A DNA stretch of 64,000 nt from an uncultured Bacteroidia bacterium (GTDB taxonomy: Bacteria > Bacteroidota > Bacteroidia > Bacteroidales > UBA932): NCBI GenBank assembly GCA_902801885.1, contig CADCJX010000010.1, positions 37,588 through 101,587 of the forward strand, in the 5' to 3' direction. The notes beneath the pieces were generated by a model. It was not told the origin of the DNA. It did not search any database and saw only the letters and a program-made list of their open reading frames with translations. Below, piece after piece: positions 44,068 through 51,607 of the stretch (position 1 is its first letter; each line of letters starts with the position of its first letter). Both the position numbers and the translations under genes were made by a program.

Positions 44068-44919
44068 TCAGAACCTGCAGGGAAGAGCCTGCAGCTGGTA
44101 AAGAAGGGTACGGGCGATCCGCTCGTGCCCTTTTGCATTGGGATGGAGCAGGTCTGTCTGTGGATTGGAAAAGTACCTTGAATGTTCTTCCAGCATAGGG
44201 TTCAGTCCGCACAAAGCGTTCAGGTCAATTACCGGCACGCTCCAGACATTGGCTGTCTCCTTGATGGCTTCAACATAATCACTGATGTAAAGGCCGAGCC
44301 TGTTGGGGTAGCTTTCTTCCGGCTGGATGTTCTGCTTCCCAAAGGTGGCATAGGCCCTGTGGACCGGAGTGAGGATCACTATCTGCTTTTCCGGAAACAT
44401 TTTTTTCAATGTACTGACAGCGATATTGATCCTTCCCTTCAAGGTATTTCCATCCATGGAAGGAGTCCTTTTCATCATGAGGATTTCGGTTGCAGGATAC
44501 CCAAGGGCAGTGATGACCTTCTCAGGTTTGCTGTCGTACCATTCCCCGAGCGGGATGTCGGAGATGTAGTCGTTCGTCCCTATGAATATGGTTATGGCAT
44601 CGAACTCCTGCCCGTGCTCTTCCTCCAGCCTGCGTGCCTGTTTGGGGATGTCATCCCATTGCCGTCCGTTTACTCCGTACACGTACGGGTGGATGCCGAG
44701 CCATTCCTGGAGGTATCCCCAGTAATGACTGTCCTTTATCCCTGTCCAGTCATTGTCCTTGGGAAGGGGGGCGGGATTCTTGGGAACCACCCGTGAGTCC
44801 GTGATGGAATCTCCGAAGAAAGCGACCCTCGCTCCCTGCCATGGATGCATGAATGGCTGCTGAGCAAAGATTGCTACAGCAGCCATCATAAGTGATATGC
44901 TTAATGCAAAACGTCTCAT
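44068..44919 (-). CDS. secreted SGNH/GDSL hydrolase
   Basis: This 283-residue protein has a signal peptide (1-20, VAIFAQQP). SGNH block I is FFGDSITDS (Ser nucleophile), block III is IFIGTNDYISD, and block V is DLLHPNAKGHERI (Asp and His). It is therefore a complete esterase-type active site. Such enzymes often remove acetyl or other acyl groups from glycans. It lies 2 bases after the dsbD-like gene on the same strand and converges with the phosphodiesterase gene. Confidence 0.88.
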   Translation of the reverse strand: MRRFALSISLMMAAVAIFAQQPFMHPWQGARVAFFGDSITDSRVVPKNPAPLPKDNDWTGIKDSHYWGYLQEWLGIHPYVYGVNGRQWDDIPKQARRLEEEHGQEFDAITIFIGTNDYISDIPLGEWYDSKPEKVITALGYPATEILMMKRTPSMDGNTLKGRINIAVSTLKKMFPEKQIVILTPVHRAYATFGKQNIQPEESYPNRLGLYISDYVEAIKETANVWSVPVIDLNALCGLNPMLEEHSRYFSNPQTDLLHPNAKGHERIARTLLYQLQALPCRF

Positions 44920-44921
44920 TG

Positions 44922-46919
44922 TCAGTTCTTTGCCTTGAATGCGTCAAGTCCTGACTGGAGGAAATCGACAAAGCCGTCGACGCTGAGATTATAGCCTCGG
45001 ACCGGGACCAGCAGCTCCCCGTCGGAGCCAAGCAGTGCATAGTTCGGCTGGGCGTTGACATTGAACCTTTCGCGGACTATGTAGGAGTTGACGCGTCCAA
45101 TGTCTTTCAGGACCTTCCCCTCCTTGGTAGTGACCCAGTCTTCCTTGTCCAGTTTGGTCTTGTCGTCATTGTACATGAACACCATTACGTAGTCGTTCTT
45201 CATGATGTCCTGGACCTTCGGATCGCTCCAGACCCTCTGCTCCATTTCACGGCAGTTGACGCAGCCGTGTCCGGTGATGTCCACGAATACGGGTTTCCCC
45301 GTAGCTTTAGAGGCTGCAAGTCCGTCTTCGATGGTGAAGTAGCCGGTGTAACCCATGGGCATGCGCAGGCCGTACTTTTCGCCGAATCCATTGTTTTCTC
45401 CGAAAGAGGCCTGTTCCTCGGATGTTTCAGGGACTGCCATTGCGCTCCCGGCCGGGGTTTCTGCGTAGTTCCAGACCACGAAGTCCTGAGTCTCGATCGG
45501 AGGCAGGTAACCTGAAAGGGCCTTGAGGGGAGCTCCCCACATTCCGGGGATCATGTAGACCACAAAGGTGAATACGGCTATCGCCAGGGCGAGCCTGGTG
45601 ACTGAAAGATGTTCCACCGGGGAGTCGTTCTTGAAACGGATCTTTCCGAGAAGGTAAAGCCCGAGGAGGCTGAACACCACTATCCAGATTGCAAGATAGA
45701 TCTCACGGTCGAGGAGTCCCCAGTGATAGGTCTGGTCCGCGACGCTGAGGAATTTGAATCCCAGTGCGACCTCGATGAATCCGAGCACTACCTTGACGCT
45801 GTTCAGCCAGCCGCCACTCTTCATCTTCTTGAGGAGGGAAGGGAACATTGCCAGGATGGTGAAGGGGAGGGCGAAGGCCACGCTGAAAGCCAGCATGGTG
45901 ACCATCGGAGTCCAGAATTCACCTGAGGTGGACTTGATAAGGACGGTGCCCACAATCGGGCCGGTGCAGGAGAATGACACAAGCACGAGGGTGAGGGCCA
46001 TGAAGAATATTCCTCCAAGCCCTCCCTTGCCGGACTTGGCGTCGCTCTTGTTGGCAAGGCTGGAAGGCAGTTCAATCTCGAACGCTCCGAAGAAGGAGGC
46101 GGCGAAGACCATGAACACGATGAAGAATATGATATTCGGCAGCCAGTGTGTCGCCAGCCAGTTGAATATGTCCGCTGTCACGGCGTTTCCACCGATTAGC
46201 CACGTCAGTCCTATGATTATGGAGATTGGCACCGTGTAGAGGAGTACGATGAAAAGACCGTACATGAAGGCTTTGAAACGGCCTTCTGCAGGGGTCTGGG
46301 ACTGCTTCATGAAGAAGGAGATGGTCATGGGGACCATGGGGAAGACGCAGGGGGTGAGAAGCATGGCGAAGCCCCAGAGGATTGCCTCGATGATCAGCGC
46401 CCACAGACTTCGTGAATTGGAATCAGTCCCCCCGCCGGTGCCGCGGGCGGCATTGTCCTCACTAGCAGGGACCATCTGCGAGGACTTTAAAGGAATGCTG
46501 AATTCCCAGTGTTCGGGGGCGGCGCAGAACTGCTCGTTGCAGCCGCTCCAGGTGATTTCTCCCTTGACTGTAGCGTCGGGACCATCCAGTTTCACCTTTT
46601 GGGTGAAAACTGCAGAATTGAAGAAGACTTTGTCCTCTCCCGAGACCTTCGGCTCAGTGACCTGGGTCAGGGTTCCGACCGGGGAATAACCTACCGGCTC
46701 GTCGAACTCCAGCGTCGTGGGGTTGTACTTGTGGTCCGTGGTGTAGATATGCCAGCCTGGTTCGATAGTGGCGGTGAACGTCAGTTCATATTCATTGTCC
46801 GACACCGCCTTCTGGGCAACCTTCCACGAGGCTGTCGCTTCAGGTGCCTGTGCTAGCGCAACAGCTCCCCATAGGAGAGCTGCCAGCACTGCTATTCTTC
46901 TTGCAAGTTTGTTTGCCAT
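44922..46919 (-). CDS. dsbD: DsbD-like thiol:disulfide interchange protein
   Basis: This 665-residue protein carries reducing power from cytoplasmic thioredoxin to the cell envelope. It has a signal peptide (1-23), an N-terminal beta domain with CNEQFC (about 125-135), and about eight membrane helices (about 175-480, including the PCVFPMVPMTISFF segment with a conserved Cys and FSCTGPIVGTVL with its partner). A C-terminal thioredoxin domain carries GHGCVNCREMEQRVW. All three cysteine pairs are present. The gene lies 3 bases after the RNase Y C-terminal frame. Confidence 0.93.
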   Translation of the reverse strand: MANKLARRIAVLAALLWGAVALAQAPEATASWKVAQKAVSDNEYELTFTATIEPGWHIYTTDHKYNPTTLEFDEPVGYSPVGTLTQVTEPKVSGEDKVFFNSAVFTQKVKLDGPDATVKGEITWSGCNEQFCAAPEHWEFSIPLKSSQMVPASEDNAARGTGGGTDSNSRSLWALIIEAILWGFAMLLTPCVFPMVPMTISFFMKQSQTPAEGRFKAFMYGLFIVLLYTVPISIIIGLTWLIGGNAVTADIFNWLATHWLPNIIFFIVFMVFAASFFGAFEIELPSSLANKSDAKSGKGGLGGIFFMALTLVLVSFSCTGPIVGTVLIKSTSGEFWTPMVTMLAFSVAFALPFTILAMFPSLLKKMKSGGWLNSVKVVLGFIEVALGFKFLSVADQTYHWGLLDREIYLAIWIVVFSLLGLYLLGKIRFKNDSPVEHLSVTRLALAIAVFTFVVYMIPGMWGAPLKALSGYLPPIETQDFVVWNYAETPAGSAMAVPETSEEQASFGENNGFGEKYGLRMPMGYTGYFTIEDGLAASKATGKPVFVDITGHGCVNCREMEQRVWSDPKVQDIMKNDYVMVFMYNDDKTKLDKEDWVTTKEGKVLKDIGRVNSYIVRERFNVNAQPNYALLGSDGELLVPVRGYNLSVDGFVDFLQSGLDAFKAKN

Positions 46920-46922
46920 AAG

Positions 46923-48167
46923 CTATTTAGCATAAGCGACCGAACGGGTCTCCCTGATCACCGTGATCTTGACCTGTCCGGGATAGGTCATTTCTTCCTG
47001 GATCTTCTGTGCTATGTCGGCGGACAGCCTTGCAGCCTGGTCGTCGCTCACCTCTTCGGCGCCGACGATGACTCTCAGTTCACGACCGGCCTGGATGGCG
47101 TAGCTCTTGGTCACTCCGGGGTAGGAAGCAGCAAGGTCTTCCATTCCCTTCAGTCTCTTGATGTAGGACTCGATAACCTCGCGACGGGCACCGGGACGGG
47201 CGCCGGAGATAGCGTCTCCGATCATCACGATAGGGGAGATGATCGATGTCATCTCGATCTCTTCGTGGTGGGCTCCGATGGCGTTGCAGACATCGGGTTT
47301 TTCCTTGTACTGCTCAGCCAGCTTCATACCAAGGAGTGCGTGCGGCAGTTCAGGCTCCTCTTCGGAAACCTTGCCTATGTCGTGCAGGAGTCCTGCCCTC
47401 TTGGCTACCTTGGGATTGAGACCAAGCTCCGAAGCCATGATCGCGCAGATGTTTGCAACCTCACGGGAGTGCTGGAGGAGGTTCTGTCCGTAGGATGAAC
47501 GGTACTTCATACGTCCTATCATCCTTACGAGTTCGATGTTGAGTCCGTGGATACCGAGGTCTATGCAAGTCCTCTTTCCGGTCTCCAGGATTTCGTCTTC
47601 AAGCTGTTTCTGCACTTTGGCAACGACTTCCTCGATGCGGGCAGGGTGGATCCTTCCATCTACCACAAGCTGATGGAGGGCAAGCCTTGCGACCTCCCTG
47701 CGGACGGGATCGAAGGCGGAAAGAAGGATGGCGTCAGGGGTGTCGTCAACGACGATCTCGACACCTGTCGCAGCTTCGAGAGCCCTGATGTTACGTCCTT
47801 CGCGTCCGATGATACGTCCCTTGATCTCGTCGTTGTCGATGGGGAAGGTAGTTACCGCATTCTCGATGGCGGTTTCTGTAGCAGTCCTCTGGATGGTGTT
47901 GATGACTATCCTCTTTGCTTCCTTGGATGCATTGAGGCGAGCCTCGTCCATGGTGTCGTTGATGTAGGCCTGGGCTTCAGTCCTGGCTTCAGCCTTCATG
48001 TTCTCCATGAGGATGTTCTTGGCTTCCTGGGCGCTCATCCCGGCGATGGTCTCGAGTTGCTTGTTGGCCTGGGCACTCAGTTTCTTAGGCCACGCAGATC
48101 TTCTCAGCCTTCTTGGCCAGGTTTTCCTGCTGTGCGCGGAGGCTGTTGCGGGCGTTCTCTGTGTCAC
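46923..48167 (-). CDS. rny: ribonuclease Y, C-terminal part (KH and HD domains), frameshifted
   Basis: This frame holds the catalytic part of RNase Y, an endoribonuclease that starts mRNA decay at the membrane. True sequence begins near [20 protein letters not shown] (about 48089); the first 25 or so residues of the open frame are out-of-frame reading. The KH domain ([20 protein letters not shown]) and HD domain ([26 protein letters not shown]) are intact up to the normal end RSVAYAK. The N-terminal part lies in another frame at 48085-48468. Together they give about 510 residues, the normal length, so a single-base change separates them. Sequencing error or a real mutation are both possible. 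Confidence 0.85.
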   Translation of the reverse strand: MTQRTPATASAHSRKTWPRRLRRSAWPKKLSAQANKQLETIAGMSAQEAKNILMENMKAEARTEAQAYINDTMDEARLNASKEAKRIVINTIQRTATETAIENAVTTFPIDNDEIKGRIIGREGRNIRALEAATGVEIVVDDTPDAILLSAFDPVRREVARLALHQLVVDGRIHPARIEEVVAKVQKQLEDEILETGKRTCIDLGIHGLNIELVRMIGRMKYRSSYGQNLLQHSREVANICAIMASELGLNPKVAKRAGLLHDIGKVSEEEPELPHALLGMKLAEQYKEKPDVCNAIGAHHEEIEMTSIISPIVMIGDAISGARPGARREVIESYIKRLKGMEDLAASYPGVTKSYAIQAGRELRVIVGAEEVSDDQAARLSADIAQKIQEEMTYPGQVKITVIRETRSVAYAK

Positions 48168-48468
48168 GGAGCTTCTTCTGGAGCTCTCCGTTCTGCTGGT
48201 TCAGGGCGTTTTCCTTCTGCTTGACCCTGCTTTCAGCTTCGCGGATCTGGTTGTTTTTTTCGTTGATGTACTGTTCGTGTTCGCTCTTGAGCTGGAGGAA
48301 TTTTTCCTTGGCCTGATGGATCTTGTCGTTCTTGATACCCTCGGCCTCGATCTCGGCCTTGGCTATGATTTCATTCTTCTGCCCGTTCAGGACCAATTTC
48401 TGTACTACTATATAGACCCCGAGTGCTATAATTGCTCCAATCAGGGCACCTATAAGATAAGCTATCAT
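48085..48468 (-). CDS. rny: ribonuclease Y, N-terminal part (membrane anchor and coiled coil), frameshifted
   Basis: This frame of 127 residues starts [20 protein letters not shown], the membrane anchor of RNase Y, followed by a long charged coiled coil ([20 protein letters not shown] and [19 protein letters not shown]). It ends at a TAA shortly after [11 protein letters not shown]. Removing one base near GCC-T-AAG would join it to [10 protein letters not shown] of the downstream frame without breaking the coil. Left as it stands, the anchor fragment would be made without catalytic domains. Confidence 0.82.
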   Translation of the reverse strand: MIAYLIGALIGAIIALGVYIVVQKLVLNGQKNEIIAKAEIEAEGIKNDKIHQAKEKFLQLKSEHEQYINEKNNQIREAESRVKQKENALNQQNGELQKKLRDTENARNSLRAQQENLAKKAEKICVA

Positions 48469-48527
48469 ATCTGGTTACTTTAAATAATTGTTGTTAAATA
48501 ATTCGTTTTCAATGTTCCGGAGGAACC

Positions 48528-48566
48528 AAAAAACGGCCGCCGGTAAATCGGGGAACCGGTCGGTCG
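48528..48566 (-). terminator. terminator hairpin between the ncRNA and rny
   Basis: On the minus strand an imperfect GC-rich stem (ACCGACCGGT against ACCGGCGGCCG with one bulge and one mismatch; loop about TCCCCGATTT) is followed by six T. It lies downstream of the 6S-like RNA and upstream of the RNase Y gene, and would end read-through from zapA. The rest of 48469-48527 is A/T-rich and shows nothing else. Confidence 0.55.
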
Positions 48567-48584
48567 TCTTGGAATATTAAAAAA

Positions 48585-48762
48585 GCCGTTAGTCGCTTGT
48601 CAGAAACCTTGTCTCTGATAAGATTTGAGAGCCGGTACGGTTCTGAAATCCACCGTCATGTGCATGCACATGATCCCCGAAGGTAACCTTGGCCTGTCGT
48701 TGCCGTCCTGAGCTTACTCGGTTCCGAAGAACTTGTTGATTTGAGCACGTGGGACTAACGGC
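48585..48762 (-). ncRNA. ssrS: candidate 6S RNA (SsrS)
   Basis: A region of about 178 bases without a gene, read on the minus strand, begins with GCCGTTAGTC and ends with GACTAACGGC, a perfect 10-pair closing stem, followed at once by six T. The centre holds an 18-base perfect palindrome TCATGTGCATGCACATGA (48656-48673), giving an apical hairpin, with partly pairing arms and internal loops between. Length, long rod shape with closing stem and terminal T run, and the place directly downstream of zapA (as for ssrS in E. coli) fit 6S RNA, which binds RNA polymerase. The 5' stem overlaps the zapA stop codon. Confidence 0.6.
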
Positions 48763-49051
48763 CGTCTTTTTCAATATTCTTAAGGTAGGACTCAACATCC
48801 TCCTGAAGCGTCTTTGCCTCCTCTCCTGCTTCGGAAAGTCTTTTCTGGTAGGTCAGTCTGCTGACTGTTTCATTCAACGCGACAAAAGAAAGCTTGTCTG
48901 ACAGAGACTTGTTGGGGAATTTTGCATCATAGGCGGTCAATTTCTGGTTGATCGCCTCAGCGGCAAGCCTCATGAGACGCTCCATCTCCGGAGATGAAGC
49001 GACGAGAGGATATTCATTGCCCGCTATTTTTATCTTTATGCTCTGTCCCAT
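48755..49051 (-). CDS. zapA: cell division protein ZapA
   Basis: This 98-residue protein promotes FtsZ bundling at the division site. The start MGQSIKIKIAGNEYPLVASS is the ZapA N-terminal fold, and EMERLMRLAAEAINQKLTAYD and the C-terminal coiled coil (about 60-98) follow. I chose this Met; an in-frame ATG 15 codons earlier reads back into the upstream gene. It lies 1 base after the small coiled-coil gene. Its TAG stop is part of the first stem of the 6S-like RNA. Confidence 0.9.
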   Translation of the reverse strand: MGQSIKIKIAGNEYPLVASSPEMERLMRLAAEAINQKLTAYDAKFPNKSLSDKLSFVALNETVSRLTYQKRLSEAGEEAKTLQEDVESYLKNIEKDGR

Positions 49052-49052
49052 C

Positions 49053-49322
49053 CTAATTCTCAAGCAGGGAGATGCACTTGTCAATCTCCTTGACAAGCTT
49101 ATCTATTCTTACCTTTGCCGCGGCCTTGTCGCCACCGGCGCCGAATGCTTCTGAAAGCTGCAGGTTGTTTACCTGTTGTTCCAGATCTCCGATCTGTTTC
49201 CTGCAGGCTTCATTTTCGGCCTTGCACTGCTCTAGCAGAGACTGGAGCTTGATACGCTCCGCCTTCTCAGCCTCGTAGAGGGAAATAAGCTTTTCTATTT
49301 CTTTCCTTATACCTTCAAGCAT
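49053..49322 (-). CDS. small coiled-coil protein upstream of zapA
   Basis: This 89-residue, mostly helical protein has heptad-like leucines (EIEKLISLYEAEKAERIKLQ, IGDLEQQVNNLQL) and a C-terminal VRIDKLVKEIDKCISLLEN. It has no signal or membrane segment. Gene order with zapA (1-base gap) suggests a division partner with a role like ZapB, but I do not recognise a named family. Confidence 0.75.
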   Translation of the reverse strand: MLEGIRKEIEKLISLYEAEKAERIKLQSLLEQCKAENEACRKQIGDLEQQVNNLQLSEAFGAGGDKAAAKVRIDKLVKEIDKCISLLEN

Positions 49323-49353
49323 GGCATGCAGCCGACATTTTTACCTGCAATTG

Positions 49354-49384
49354 CAAATGTAGCAAATAATCTTTATTTGCACAA
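49354..49384 (-). promoter_or_regulatory. candidate promoter of the coiled-coil/zapA/6S operon
   Basis: The minus strand shows TACATTTG (49354-49361), matching TAnnTTTG, with TTG at the right distance upstream (near 49382-49385). The coiled-coil ATG is 31 bases downstream. Confidence 0.5.
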
Positions 49385-49418
49385 CTACTTCAAGTGTCCA
49401 ATGTAACCGGAAATGTGC

Positions 49419-49426
49419 TAAATTTG
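49419..49426 (+). promoter_or_regulatory. candidate promoter (-7 box) of the CobW-type gene
   Basis: TAAATTTG fits TAnnTTTG exactly and ends 6 bases before the chosen ATG at 49433, so the message would have almost no leader. No palindrome of the Zur type is seen around it. Confidence 0.4.
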
Positions 49427-49432
49427 CACGCT

Positions 49433-50587
49433 ATGACAATAACAGTTGAAAACAGGGAAATACCGGTGCTGCTCCTGACGGGATATCTGGGAAGCGGCAA
49501 GACTACATTGCTCAACAGGATACTTTCAAACCGCAAAGGAATCAGATTCGCGGTGATAGTTAACGACATCGGGGAAATCAATATCGATGCTGACCTTATT
49601 CAGAAGGGAGGGGTTGTAGGACAGACCGACGACAGCCTTGTTCCACTGCAGAACGGCTGCATCTGCTGCACCCTGAAACTCGACCTGGTCAACCAGATCA
49701 ACGACCTGTGCAAGATGAACAGGTTCGACTACATAGTCATCGAGGCGAGCGGCATATGCGAGCCCGCTCCGATCGCCCAGACCATCTGCTCCATCCCTCA
49801 GCTTGTTCCTGAATATGCCAGGACTGCGACACCGAAACTCGACGCCATCGTAACGGTCGTGGACGCCCTCAGGATGAAAGACGAATTCGGCTGTGGAGAG
49901 TCCTTGGAAAGGAAGGACCTGGAAGAGGACGATCTCGAGACACTTGTGATCCAGCAGGTAGAGTTCTGCAACATAGTCCTTCTGAACAAGGCCTCCGAGG
50001 TTTCTCCTGAAGAACTCGGCCGCCTCCGTGGAATCATCAGTGCCCTGAACCCCAAGGCCAGGATCTACGAATGCGACTATGGTGACATCGATCTGGACAG
50101 AATCGTTGGTACCGGAATGTTCGATTTCGACGAGGTCGCCACATCTGCAGCCTGGATTGCAGCCATAGAGGGAGAGGAAGACGAGGAAATCCACAACGAG
50201 GAATCCGGCGAGGCTCTCGAATACAACATCAGCACCTATGTCTACTGCCGTCGTCCCGCCCTTGACATCAATGTCTTCGACTATGTCGTCTCCAAGAAAT
50301 GGCCGAAGAATATAATCCGTGCCAAGGGACTCTGCTATTTTGCGGATGAACCTGACAAATGCTATCTTTTCGAGCAGTCTGGTTCCCAGAAATCTATAAA
50401 GGAAGCCGGTCTCTGGTTCGCTACGATGCCGGACGACCAGCTGGCAGAGATGATGCGCAGGGACAAGAATCTGCGCCGTGACTGGGACCCGAAGTACGGA
50501 GACAGGATGGAGAAGATAGTCTTCATCGGGAGGGATCTGGACACCCGCCTGATTGATGAACTGATGGATTCCTGCCTGACGGAGTAA
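49433..50587 (+). CDS. CobW/P47K family GTPase (COG0523)
   Basis: This 384-residue G3E GTPase is a likely metallochaperone. Walker A GYLGSGKT is at 17-24, the metal-binding GCICCT at 75-80 (CxCC of the COG0523 family), and EASGICEPAPI follows as the switch region. The acidic insert EGEEDEEIHNEESGE near residue 245 separates the GTPase from the CobW C-terminal domain. I chose MTITVENREIP; the earlier in-frame ATG lies upstream of the -7 box. Which metal it serves (zinc, cobalt or other) cannot be told, as no metal enzyme is adjacent. Confidence 0.88.
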   Translation: MTITVENREIPVLLLTGYLGSGKTTLLNRILSNRKGIRFAVIVNDIGEINIDADLIQKGGVVGQTDDSLVPLQNGCICCTLKLDLVNQINDLCKMNRFDYIVIEASGICEPAPIAQTICSIPQLVPEYARTATPKLDAIVTVVDALRMKDEFGCGESLERKDLEEDDLETLVIQQVEFCNIVLLNKASEVSPEELGRLRGIISALNPKARIYECDYGDIDLDRIVGTGMFDFDEVATSAAWIAAIEGEEDEEIHNEESGEALEYNISTYVYCRRPALDINVFDYVVSKKWPKNIIRAKGLCYFADEPDKCYLFEQSGSQKSIKEAGLWFATMPDDQLAEMMRRDKNLRRDWDPKYGDRMEKIVFIGRDLDTRLIDELMDSCLTE

Positions 50588-50612
50588 GCAAGTACTGAAA
50601 TACATGTAAATT

Positions 50613-50645
50613 AAAAAAGGTCGTTGCCTCACGGCAATGACCTTT
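50613..50645 (+). terminator. terminator after the CobW-type gene
   Basis: GGTCGTTGCC (50619-50628) and GGCAATGACC (50633-50642) form a 10-pair stem with one G-T pair and loop TCAC. The T run on the plus strand is short (TTT), while the A run before it would favour the other strand. The rest of 50646-50830 is very A/T-rich leader with GATATTTG as a weak -7 box at about 50797. Confidence 0.6.
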
Positions 50646-50830
50646 CCCCACTTAATACAAACCTAATTATGAATAAAACGTATGTTAAGAATCACAAACC
50701 ACTTTATTGTTCTCGATATTACATATTGCATTTATCGGGCCAAAGTAGGGATTTTTAAAATTTTTCGACGAAATCCCGTTTTTTATAGTCAAAATCCCGA
50801 TATTTGGATAAATCATCAAACATCGACATC

Positions 50831-51601
50831 ATGAAAAGAATCAAGGCCCTCTCTTTGCTGCTGGTCCTGGTACTGTTCTGCCTGCCTTCAGAGGCCAGGA
50901 GGAAGCCGGTGATCGGAATAGCTCCCGGTTACAAAGGAGCAGAGTATTCCAATCTGCGTAGGACGTACACCGACGCTATCCTCCGTTCCGGAGGGATTCC
51001 TTTCATCCTGCCTCAGGTCAGTGATGCATCTTCGGCTTCCGAGATTCTCCGCCATGTCGATGGAGTGATGCTGACGGGCGGGGTGGATCTGGATCCTGCC
51101 TATTATGGCGAGGCGGTACTTAATGAAACCGTTGAAGTGGACAGTCACAGGGACACAGTTGACATCCTATATGCCAGGGCTGCGATTGAAGGCCGTCTTC
51201 CGGTCCTTGCCATCTGCCGGGGAGAGCAACTGATGAATGTCGTTCTTGGAGGTTCGCTGTATCAGGATCTTCCGACCCAGAAGCCGAGCGGCATCATGCA
51301 CCGCCAGAAAGAGGACGGGATAGTCCCTACCCATGAAATCTCTGTCGAAAGGGAATCCATGCTATACCGTATCATGGGATCTGACCGGCTCAAGGTCAAC
51401 TCCTTGCATCATCAGGCCGTAAAGGATCCTTCTCCTCTCGTCACTGTCACTGCACGTGCGGATGACGGAGTGGTGGAAGCCTATGAGAGCAATGAGAAAG
51501 GGCGCTGGCTGCTTGCCGTGCAGTTCCATCCGGAGGTGCTTGTCCGGGTGGATGATTCATGGCTGAAGCTTTTCAAGGCTTTCGTGAAAGCTGCCAGGTA
51601 G
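50831..51601 (+). CDS. exported class I glutamine amidotransferase-like protein (peptidase C26)
   Basis: This 256-residue protein belongs to the C26/PuuD group that cleaves gamma-glutamyl bonds. The nucleophile lies in LAICRGEQLMN (Cys) and the catalytic His-Glu in QFHPEV. LTGGVDLDPAYYGE is also typical. Unlike cytoplasmic PuuD it starts with a signal-like segment (MKRIKALSLLLVLVLFCLPSEA). I chose this ATG because it gives the signal peptide. It lies 6 bases upstream of the GH106 gene, an unusual partner. Confidence 0.88.
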   Translation: MKRIKALSLLLVLVLFCLPSEARRKPVIGIAPGYKGAEYSNLRRTYTDAILRSGGIPFILPQVSDASSASEILRHVDGVMLTGGVDLDPAYYGEAVLNETVEVDSHRDTVDILYARAAIEGRLPVLAICRGEQLMNVVLGGSLYQDLPTQKPSGIMHRQKEDGIVPTHEISVERESMLYRIMGSDRLKVNSLHHQAVKDPSPLVTVTARADDGVVEAYESNEKGRWLLAVQFHPEVLVRVDDSWLKLFKAFVKAAR

Positions 51602-51607
51602 GTTCCG

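Noticed and set aside
44076-44100. CTGCAGG/CCTGCAG hairpin near the end of the GDSL gene as a terminator
   Set aside because: It lies inside coding sequence, has only a 7-pair stem and no T run; support is too weak to list.
48085-48100. Programmed +1 frameshift in the RNase Y gene
   Set aside because: The junction GCC-TAA-GAA offers no good slip for the Ala tRNA (GCC to CCT) and no stimulating structure was seen. An indel or sequencing error is simpler, though relatives should be checked.
48523-48600. tRNA-like or riboswitch-like structure before rny
   Set aside because: No cloverleaf with T-loop sequence or conserved riboswitch core was found; the pairing is explained by a terminator hairpin and the 6S-like RNA.
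49526-50632. 368-codon open frame antisense to the CobW-type gene
   Set aside because: The plus-strand frame has Walker A and CxCC motifs; the minus frame has no family features and runs through the terminator hairpin.
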